DNA from: JALXCH01 sp964495805
Lineage (GTDB): Bacteria > Calditrichota > Calditrichia > RBG-13-44-9
Reading direction: 5' to 3'
Length of the DNA: 15,141 nucleotides
NCBI GenBank assembly: GCA_964495805.1
Contig: CAZBWV010000029.1
Location: forward strand, 1-15,141
Both the position numbers and the translations under genes were made by a program. Below the pieces are notes generated by a model. That model worked only from the letters and a program-made list of their open reading frames with translations, did not search any database and was not told the DNA's origin. Position 1 is the first letter of the stretch, and each line of letters begins with the position of its first letter. Shown here piece after piece: positions 6,997 through 12,737 of the stretch.

Positions 6997-7667
6997 ATCT
7001 GTTTGCCACCAAAGGCATTGAATATTTAATCGTTATCGGATTTCTTATTTTATTTATTTTGTACTGGAGGTATTTGAACAAACCGGCACAGGTGAAACCA
7101 GCTTCCGCCCGGAGTCCGTTACGTACCCTTAACGAGTGGTTTGTACTGGCCAAGAACGCCTATTACCATCAGGGACACACCTGGGCACTGCCGGAAGATA
7201 GTCAGGTGGTTCGAGTGGGACTGGACGATTTTGCCATCAAATTTCTGGGGAAACCGGACAAAATTGTGCTTCCCGAGGTAGGTAGCAAAGTGGAACAGGG
7301 TGAAATTGGCTGGCAGCTATTGCTGGATTCAAAAGAGATTCCGGTGGTCTCGCCGGTGGACGGTGAAGTGGTGGAAGTCAATCAGCACGTCTTACAGGCT
7401 CCGGAAGAACTGGAGAAAGACCCCTACGACCAGGGCTGGCTGTTTAAAGTTAAAGTGCCCAGGATGAAAACCAATTTGCGCAATCTGCTCTCCGGAAAAC
7501 TGGCGGTAGCCTGGATGGAAGATACCGTTCATCGGTTGCGTCGGCACATGTCCGGCGAATTAGGCGTTGTCCTGCAGGATGGTGGTGTTCCGGTTACCGG
7601 ATTCGCCCGATCGCTTTCACCCGATCGCTGGGACGAAATTGCCTCTGAATTCCTGATGAATAAATGA
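6975..7667 (+). CDS. membrane-anchored GcvH-like (lipoyl-domain fold) protein B
   Basis: A 230-residue protein and the closest of the three to true glycine-cleavage H protein. One membrane helix (about residues 15-31) is followed by WRYLNKPAQVK, giving a cytoplasmic domain. From residue 68 it reads H-x-W, VRVGLDDFAIKFLG, IVLPEVGSKVEQGE and then DSKEIPVVSPVDGEVVEVN, and later ELEKDPYDQGWLFKVK, all recognisable GcvH landmarks in order. K120 lies seven residues before the conserved Pro, one short of the usual lipoyl-lysine spacing; Ser occupies the canonical slot in an ungapped alignment. The C-terminal LGVVLQDGG motif recurs in the other two H-like proteins. GAGGAG at 6961-6966 supports the ATG, which overlaps the HybB-like gene by 22 bases and implies coupled translation. 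Lipoylation is possible but not shown. Confidence 0.8.
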   Translation: MEGFHYVNLFATKGIEYLIVIGFLILFILYWRYLNKPAQVKPASARSPLRTLNEWFVLAKNAYYHQGHTWALPEDSQVVRVGLDDFAIKFLGKPDKIVLPEVGSKVEQGEIGWQLLLDSKEIPVVSPVDGEVVEVNQHVLQAPEELEKDPYDQGWLFKVKVPRMKTNLRNLLSGKLAVAWMEDTVHRLRRHMSGELGVVLQDGGVPVTGFARSLSPDRWDEIASEFLMNK

Positions 7668-7692
7668 TTGGTGAACAATGTGTGAACCCGGT

Positions 7693-7729
7693 GGGAACGC
7701 ACGACTCCCATTACTCAACGTGCGTTCCC
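7693..7729 (+). promoter_or_regulatory. 10-bp perfect inverted repeat between H-like genes B and C
   Basis: GGGAACGCAC (7693-7702) is perfectly complementary to GTGCGTTCCC (7720-7729) around a 17-base loop. No T-run follows, so it is not a standard terminator. It may set mRNA stability, attenuate expression of the last gene, or bind a protein. It occupies the only sizeable gap in the back half of the operon. Confidence 0.55.
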
Positions 7730-7775
7730 CCTGGTATTGCTCACAAAAACGAGACATCAACCATTGAAAACAACC

Positions 7776-8612
7776 ATGAAAAAATATACCGCTCAGGCTA
7801 ACGATATGCGCTGCATCTGGATGACTGCCGGTGTGATTAACTACAAACTGTGCGATATGAATTTCCAGTGCGAGAAGTGCGAATTCAACAAGGTGATGCA
7901 ACGAATGCTCCCTGCCCGCGAGATGGCAACTCCTGCACCTGCTCCCGCCCGCCCGGAAAATCAAACGGTAAACCACTTGATTGACAATTACCTGTACCAG
8001 ATGTTTTCGGACTGCAAGATCAGTCTGGATCGGTACCACCATTCCTCCCATTTCTGGTTCAAGATCGAATCGCCTCAGCGCGTCCAGATGGGGATTGATA
8101 AACTGTTCATCAAAATGCTTGAGCCGGTGGAACGAATCATCGTTCCCGAGGTGGAGGAGACATTTCGCCCCGGGCAGCTCATCGCCTGGATTGTCCGACA
8201 AGGGAAAACCCTTCCGCTCTATTCACCGGTCGAAGGAAAGATTACCGAAGTCAACCCGTTGTTGGATCAGGAAGATTTCCGATTTGTGCTCAATCAGGAG
8301 GCTTATTTTTTTAAGATGGAAGGGAAGGATATCGCTCAGTCAATTCAATACCTCTGCCCGGACATGCTGGGTCTGGAATGTTTCAGCAAAAAGGTGTATC
8401 TGCTGCGAGAATTTTTGTACCGCCGTTTTCAGGCGGAAGCCATCAGCGAAGTGGGTACCACCCTTCAGGACGGAGGAACTTTCCAGAATGATCTGGAAAA
8501 AGTGCTGGGACATCGTCTCTATCAGGAGTTTATCCGGCGGTTGCTAAAAGGCGATCAACCCACTTCCCGGGAGGCTCGGTATCGTCAGGGGAAGATGGTT
8601 TTGGGGGAGTGA
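7776..8612 (+). CDS. soluble GcvH-like protein C with N-terminal Cys-rich domain
   Basis: About 278 residues from ATG 7776. No Shine-Dalgarno is visible there, and ATG 7806 (MRCIWMTAGV) is an alternative; the frame stays open upstream to TTG 7737. The N-terminus has four cysteines spaced C-x12-C-x5-C-x2-C (C13, C26, C32, C35) in RCIWMTAGVINYKLCD and FQCEKCEFN, suited to binding Zn or an Fe-S cluster. An Ala-Pro linker (about residues 48-60) follows, then a divergent H-like domain with MGIDKLFIKMLEP, IIVPEVEETFRPGQ and QGKTLPLYSPVEGKITEVN; K144 is the hairpin lysine, again seven residues before Pro. VGTTLQDGG near the C-terminus matches the sibling proteins. No signal peptide or membrane helix is seen, so it is probably cytoplasmic. 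As last gene of the operon it could link the membrane module to a soluble partner. Function unknown. Confidence 0.72.
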   Translation: MKKYTAQANDMRCIWMTAGVINYKLCDMNFQCEKCEFNKVMQRMLPAREMATPAPAPARPENQTVNHLIDNYLYQMFSDCKISLDRYHHSSHFWFKIESPQRVQMGIDKLFIKMLEPVERIIVPEVEETFRPGQLIAWIVRQGKTLPLYSPVEGKITEVNPLLDQEDFRFVLNQEAYFFKMEGKDIAQSIQYLCPDMLGLECFSKKVYLLREFLYRRFQAEAISEVGTTLQDGGTFQNDLEKVLGHRLYQEFIRRLLKGDQPTSREARYRQGKMVLGE

Positions 8613-8830
8613 AGGGGAAGAGGGGAGTATAGAGGGTATAGGGGGTATAAGGGGAATAAGGATATAGGGAGAATAGGGGGAATAGGGGATATAAGGGATG
8701 TTTGGAATGTAGAATGTAGAATGTAGAACGTAAAATGTAAAATTGAGAATGAAGGGGAAAAGGGGGATAGGGGGTATAGGGGAAATAGGGGAAATAAGGG
8801 ATATAAGGGATATAAGGAGTAAGGGGGGCA
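8613..8830 (+). repeat. G-rich, quadruplex-prone simple-sequence tract
   Basis: Immediately after the last operon gene come about 218 bases built from degenerate units such as GGGGAATA, GGGATATAA and GGGGGTATA, with some seventeen G-runs of three or more. They form two blocks (about 8613-8700 and 8750-8830) around a heptad array. Four consecutive runs with loops of 6, 4 and 6 bases near 8667-8697, and a similar series in the second block, meet the usual G-quadruplex pattern on the + strand. It separates convergent transcription units. A C-rich open frame on the other strand encodes only Pro/Ile/Ser repeats and is not a gene. Confidence 0.85.
8705..8739 (+). repeat. five tandem heptads of GAATGTA
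   Basis: Three exact GAATGTA copies (8705-8725) are followed by GAACGTA and AAATGTA, i.e. five units with decay at the 3' side. The array interrupts the G-rich tract and has a different composition from it. Confidence 0.85.
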
Positions 8831-8914
8831 AGTGATTATTCGGTTGTAATTGAGTGCCTGGCTCCAATTTTATTCTTACGGAAGTTATGTGTTTCCCATG
8901 TGGAGGTGAATTTG

Positions 8915-9463
8915 TCAGCTTTCCAGTGCACGCATCAGTTTTTCCTGGCATTCCCGACAAAAGCGCGCTGATTTCAGATCGATATCTTCCACATAGGTGG
9001 AGGAGTGCATCACACACCGATAATCCCGGCAATGGATCAATCCGAACGTATGACCTAATTCATGCACAATTTCTTTTACTATCCGCTGATAAAAGAGCTT
9101 CTCATCGTAAGGAAGCCCGTAGAACCGATTATCCAGCCGATGGGTGGAAACCAGCGCGCCCTGACCATTGAGCTGTGCCTCTCCAAATAAATAAGTCAAA
9201 ATGGGAATGTAGATATCCACTTCTGTAATCCCCACAATTTTGTGTCCATCATCCGGTAGATGTTTCAGCAGGCGAGATAAAATGAGGGTGGAATGAAACT
9301 GTTTTCGTTCCCGGGAATAGAACATATTCAGATCGATTTTCAGAGACTGGCAATAAAAGGTGCAGGGGAGGGATTTTCGCAGCTCTGTCACAATCTTTTC
9401 GCATAGATTGGCACAGTGGCTGTTAATAAAAGCAAGGTACACAACTGTCGAACAATCTTTCAT
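8915..9463 (-). CDS. amzA: archaemetzincin-type zinc metalloprotease (M54)
   Basis: A 182-residue protein with the complete archaemetzincin signature. HELGHTFGLIH (residues 134-144) supplies the three catalytic-zinc histidines and the Glu; C145, C150, C169 and C172 form the second, structural zinc site; CVMHSS holds the Met-turn methionine M152. No signal peptide is evident, so it is cytoplasmic, as is usual for the family. Family members are known from archaea, some bacteria and vertebrates; physiological substrates are largely undefined. The gene follows the sigma-54 activator gene on the same strand with a 114-base gap that holds its own sigma-54-type promoter and paired palindromes, so it may be a target of that activator. 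ATG 9463 is chosen from family length; no good Shine-Dalgarno is seen. The 3' end faces the G-rich repeat and the convergent redox operon. Confidence 0.9.
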   Translation of the reverse strand: MKDCSTVVYLAFINSHCANLCEKIVTELRKSLPCTFYCQSLKIDLNMFYSRERKQFHSTLILSRLLKHLPDDGHKIVGITEVDIYIPILTYLFGEAQLNGQGALVSTHRLDNRFYGLPYDEKLFYQRIVKEIVHELGHTFGLIHCRDYRCVMHSSTYVEDIDLKSARFCRECQEKLMRALES

Positions 9464-9501
9464 ACCATTGCAGAAGGATTAATAAAACTCAAACCTCGTT
9501 T

Positions 9502-9517
9502 TGCGAAAAGATTGCCA
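9502..9517 (-). promoter_or_regulatory. sigma-54-type -24/-12 promoter of the archaemetzincin gene
   Basis: Reading the - strand, TGGCAAT-CTTT-TCGCA matches TGGCACG-N4-TTGCA at nine of twelve defined positions, including both GG and GC with the required ten-base register. The predicted start is near 9491, about 28 bases before the ATG. Better than the site ahead of the redox operon. Confidence 0.6.
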
Positions 9518-9541
9518 CCGCTGCAAAAACCGGGGGATAAT

Positions 9542-9580
9542 TGATTCCGGAAACAGTCAAACGAATGATTTCCGGAATCA
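9542..9580 (-). promoter_or_regulatory. 12-bp inverted repeat carrying two TTCCGGAA palindromes
   Basis: TGATTCCGGAAA (9542-9553) and TTTCCGGAATCA (9569-9580) are perfect inverted copies, and each contains the self-palindrome TTCCGGAA. The right arm overlaps the stop codon of the activator gene. No T-run follows, so termination is unlikely. The arms lie about 57 and 83 bases upstream of the predicted sigma-54 start of the archaemetzincin gene, the place for an activator's tandem sites. Confidence 0.6.
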
Positions 9581-10918
9581 GCGATGAATATTATACTTCT
9601 TCATTTTATTATAGAGCGTGACCCGATCGATACCCAACAAACTGGCAGCCCGGGTAACATTACCACCGGTTTCCTTCAACACCCTCTGGATATGTTGTTT
9701 TTCCAGTTCCATCAGGCTAAGCGGAGATGCCTGATCCCTTTCCCGATTGTTTACCTGAAGGGGCAGGTCCTCCAGACAGATTTCCGGTTTTTTACCCACC
9801 ACCATTGCGCGTTCAATGGCATTTTCCAGTTCGCGCACATTTCCGGGCCAGGGATAGCGAAGCAGCAGGTCTTCCACTTCCGGCGAGATTTTCTTCTCCG
9901 GCTTACCCATGGAACGGGCATATTTCTTAATAAAATGTTTGGCCAGCGGGATGATATCGGCTCGTCGCTCGCGCAAAGGAGGAATGAAAATGGTGAACAC
10001 ATTAATCCGATAATACAGGTCTTCGCGAAATTTTTCCTCTTCCACCAATTTTTCCAGATTCTTGTTGGTGGCGCACACCAGACGAAAATCCACATAAATT
10101 TCCTCGTTGCCTCCCAGCCGGGTGAATCGCTTGGTTTCCAGCACTCGCAAAATATCCACCTGCATTTTGGCGGAAATATCTCCAATCTCGTCCAGGAACA
10201 GGGTGCCTCCATTTGCCAGCTCGATTTTCCCTTTTCGCCGATATTGGGCGCCGGTAAACGCGCCTTTTTCGTGGCCGAACAATTCGCTCTCCAGCAATGT
10301 TTCGGGAATTGCCCCGCAATTAACCGCCACGATGGGGAAATAACGCCGTTTACTGTGGCTGTGGATCGCCCGGGCAATCAGTTCCTTCCCGGTACCGCTC
10401 TCGCCCCGGATAAGCACCGTGGAATCGGTTTCCGCTACGGTGTAAACCATTTCCAGCACCCGCTTCATTTCATCACTTTCAGCAATAATCTCGTCCACAT
10501 CCGCCAGCTCGGAGATTTTCTCCTTCAACCGCTGATTCTCGTCGGTAAGATACTTCTGCTTGAGCGCGTTGTTGACCAGATTGGAGAGGTCTTCCGGATC
10601 GAACGGTTTGGTAATATAATCGAATGCCCCCTGCTTGAGCGCTTTGACCGCGGTATCCACCGAGGCATAGGCGGTGATGATAATGACCATGGCGTTGGGA
10701 TCAATTTCTTTAATCTTCTGCTGAAGCGTGATCCCGTCCATTCCGGGCATCTTAATATCCAGCAAAATCAGATCAAATGGCCCGGAGTGCATTTTCATCA
10801 GCGCATCTTCGGCGCTCTCGGCGGTGACCACCTGAAATCCGTCCTCCACAAACCACTCCTCCAGGGAGGCACGGACGGAAAGTTCATCATCCACAATTAA
10901 AATTTTGTAAGGTCGCAT
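9578..10918 (-). CDS. NtrC-family sigma-54-dependent response regulator
   Basis: A 446-residue cytoplasmic transcription activator. The receiver domain (about residues 1-120) has the acidic pair D10/D11 and phosphoacceptor D54 in LLDIKMPGMDG. The AAA+ domain (about 145-380) shows GESGTGKE (Walker A), an intact GAFTGA sigma-54 contact loop, GGTLFLDEIGD (Walker B) and LRERRADI. The Fis-type helix-turn-helix at the C-terminus reads NVTRAASLLGIDRVTLYNKM. All elements for phosphorylation-dependent activation of sigma-54 promoters are present. Its ATG follows the stop of the haem sensor kinase by 17 bases, with AAAGGTGG upstream, so the two form a cognate pair in one operon. Sigma-54-like promoters at 9502-9517 and 4059-4074 are the natural targets; that link is inference. 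Confidence 0.95.
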   Translation of the reverse strand: MRPYKILIVDDELSVRASLEEWFVEDGFQVVTAESAEDALMKMHSGPFDLILLDIKMPGMDGITLQQKIKEIDPNAMVIIITAYASVDTAVKALKQGAFDYITKPFDPEDLSNLVNNALKQKYLTDENQRLKEKISELADVDEIIAESDEMKRVLEMVYTVAETDSTVLIRGESGTGKELIARAIHSHSKRRYFPIVAVNCGAIPETLLESELFGHEKGAFTGAQYRRKGKIELANGGTLFLDEIGDISAKMQVDILRVLETKRFTRLGGNEEIYVDFRLVCATNKNLEKLVEEEKFREDLYYRINVFTIFIPPLRERRADIIPLAKHFIKKYARSMGKPEKKISPEVEDLLLRYPWPGNVRELENAIERAMVVGKKPEICLEDLPLQVNNRERDQASPLSLMELEKQHIQRVLKETGGNVTRAASLLGIDRVTLYNKMKKYNIHR

Positions 10919-10935
10919 GGTTCCACCTTTACCGT

Positions 10936-12504
10936 TTACGCATTGGAAGTTTGAGGAACGGGCTGTTCAAATGGTAATTCAATATAAAATGTGGTTCCCT
11001 TGCCCGGTTCCGAATCCAACCACATTTTTCCTTTGTGATGCTGCACAATTCCGCATACTACCGCTAATCCCAGACCAATTCCAGCCTTTTCTTTTTTTGT
11101 GGTAAAAAAGGGTTCGAAAATACGGTCTTTGATATCTTCGGGAATTCCCCGACCGGTATCAGAAATCTCGATGCGCACGGCGCGCGGATTGTCCGGTGAA
11201 TTATAGGCTCGAATGGTTAGCTTTCCACCGTTCGGCATCGCCTCGATGGCATTAACAAACAAAGCGACCAATGCCTGCAATATCTGGTCGGGATCGCAAC
11301 TGATGGTTTCCGGATGAATATCCACCTGACTGCTTGCCTGTACCCCCACCAATTCCATATGATGATGGACAATACTTAAAGCCCTTGCAATGACCTCCTG
11401 AAGTTTCACCTTCCGGAAAGTGGAGGTGGAACTGTGGGCAAATTCCAGCAAATTCCGGACGATATTACCACACCGCATCGCTTCGGAAATCACCAGATCG
11501 AAATCCTTCAGCATCTTGTTCTTCTCATTTCCCGGAGGCGCCACCGACTTCACACGCTTCTGCAGAAGTTTCGAATAAGTCACAATGCCCGAAAGCGGAT
11601 TATTCAACTCATGAGCAACAGTAGCAGCCATTTTCCCCAGCGAAGCAATTTTTTCCACCTGAAGCATTCGGTCGTAGGCATCCTTCAGGTTTGCCGCCAT
11701 GTTGTTAAAGGATTGAGCCAGCATTCCCAGTTCATCTTTCCGCTTCATATCGATCCGGTAATCCAATTCACCCACCGAAAGATGAACCATTCCTTTCTGC
11801 AAATGATGGATGGGGCGATGAATTCCCCAGTAAAGTACAACGGCAAAAATAAAGATGGTAATAATAATCAACCCCACCGAGATGGAATACACGACCAATC
11901 GATTGTGCAAAGCCGCCTTATCCAGATCTCCCAGACTCATGGTCACGTCCAGCACGCCCAGTATGGTTTGATCTTCGGAATGCGCATGGCACCCGTTATT
12001 GCTACAAGTGGGCGCATTTCGAATCGGGTTAATCAACCCCATAATTCTCTGACCATCCGTCCCGTAAAATATCCGACTCTTTTTCTTGATGGGTACCGAG
12101 GTGATTGGCTGGTTAGCAGAGTGACAGATGTAACAGGCCTCGGCGTTCATATCTACCGTTTTGCCGATCTCTTCCTCGCGGGAGGAAAATTTGATCACTC
12201 CTTTTTTATTGTAAATCCGGATCGCCACAATTCCCGGTTCATCACCCATTCGCCGGATCGTCTGGTATAATTCATCCCGCTTATTCAACAACATTAACCG
12301 ATATAGGGCATTCTTGGCCAGATCACTCATCCGATACGCAGAAAGCGCGACCGTATTTTCATAAATATGACTTTGCAGTTTGTAACAGATGGCACTATAT
12401 ATGCCAAATAGCGCTACAATAATGACTAACAATACAAGAAACAGTTTAAAGCTTAGTAATCGGTAAAAAGGTGGAAAATTTTTATTGTTTTTTATCTTTA
12501 CCAT
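10936..12504 (-). CDS. haem-binding sensor histidine kinase (cognate to the NtrC-type regulator)
   Basis: 522 residues from ATG 12504. An upstream in-frame TTG at 12513 is possible, but AAGGA ten bases before the ATG favours the shorter form. A membrane helix (about 21-40) precedes a periplasmic domain to about residue 200 with two c-type haem motifs: CYICH (C124-H128) and the longer C-x4-CH form CSNNGCH (C167-H173, followed by another His). A second helix (about 205-226), a HAMP segment, the phosphoacceptor H298 in VAHELNNPL, the N-box FVNAIEAMPNGG and the G-boxes DTGRGIPED and GIGLGLAVV follow. Covalent haem in the sensor suggests redox, NO, CO or O2 sensing. The gene lies 17 bases from the response regulator. 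It is a paralogue of the next kinase and is separated from it by 233 bases. Confidence 0.93.
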   Translation of the reverse strand: MVKIKNNKNFPPFYRLLSFKLFLVLLVIIVALFGIYSAICYKLQSHIYENTVALSAYRMSDLAKNALYRLMLLNKRDELYQTIRRMGDEPGIVAIRIYNKKGVIKFSSREEEIGKTVDMNAEACYICHSANQPITSVPIKKKSRIFYGTDGQRIMGLINPIRNAPTCSNNGCHAHSEDQTILGVLDVTMSLGDLDKAALHNRLVVYSISVGLIIITIFIFAVVLYWGIHRPIHHLQKGMVHLSVGELDYRIDMKRKDELGMLAQSFNNMAANLKDAYDRMLQVEKIASLGKMAATVAHELNNPLSGIVTYSKLLQKRVKSVAPPGNEKNKMLKDFDLVISEAMRCGNIVRNLLEFAHSSTSTFRKVKLQEVIARALSIVHHHMELVGVQASSQVDIHPETISCDPDQILQALVALFVNAIEAMPNGGKLTIRAYNSPDNPRAVRIEISDTGRGIPEDIKDRIFEPFFTTKKEKAGIGLGLAVVCGIVQHHKGKMWLDSEPGKGTTFYIELPFEQPVPQTSNA

Positions 12505-12632
12505 TGGACCCAAGTCCTTGCAAACAATTAAGTTAATTCAAAAGCATAATTTAACTTATCGAAAGTTCCTGTCCAATCTTTTTTATTCTTTTACGACTTT
12601 GCCCCCGCTTTTTTCCGGCATTCATCACGTTA

Positions 12633-12662
12633 CAATGGTTATTTTTTTACCCTTAACCATTG
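12633..12662 (-). promoter_or_regulatory. 9-bp inverted repeat upstream of the first haem kinase gene
   Basis: CAATGGTTA (12633-12641) and TAACCATTG (12654-12662) are perfect inverted copies around 12 bases, centred about 143 bases before the kinase ATG and 91 bases past the stop of the other kinase. There is no T-run on the - strand. It could be an operator or a weak mRNA hairpin. Confidence 0.4.
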
Positions 12663-12737
12663 GATTTTTCCACTTACGACATATTTCACATAATTTCATA
12701 ATCACTTATCATTTTCCTTCAGGCAAATTCTCATCAA

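Noticed and set aside
4128..8612. Glycine cleavage system operon
   Set aside because: Three GcvH-like proteins but no P or T protein or lipoamide dehydrogenase nearby, and the hairpin lysine is displaced.
8613..8830. CRISPR array
   Set aside because: Units are short, degenerate and contiguous with no unique spacers of constant length.
8544..9032. Long open frame on the - strand rich in Ile-Pro-Ser
   Set aside because: It is the complement of the G-rich simple repeat, overlaps two real genes, and its translation is pure low-complexity sequence.
9542..9580. Inverted repeat considered as a terminator for the regulator gene
   Set aside because: The arm overlaps the stop codon and no T-run follows; operator-like twin palindromes ahead of a sigma-54 promoter fit better.
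9584..10900. 438-codon open frame on the + strand
   Set aside because: It lies entirely opposite the NtrC-type regulator, whose domains and motifs are complete; the antisense translation has no recognisable domain.
11434..12270. 278-codon open frame on the + strand
   Set aside because: Antisense shadow of the haem sensor kinase, rich in His/Asn as expected from the complement of coding sequence.
12530..12544. 15-base match AAGTTAATTCAAAAG, also present inverted at 14763-14777
   Set aside because: AT-rich and present only twice, at unrelated distances from the two kinase genes; chance is adequate.
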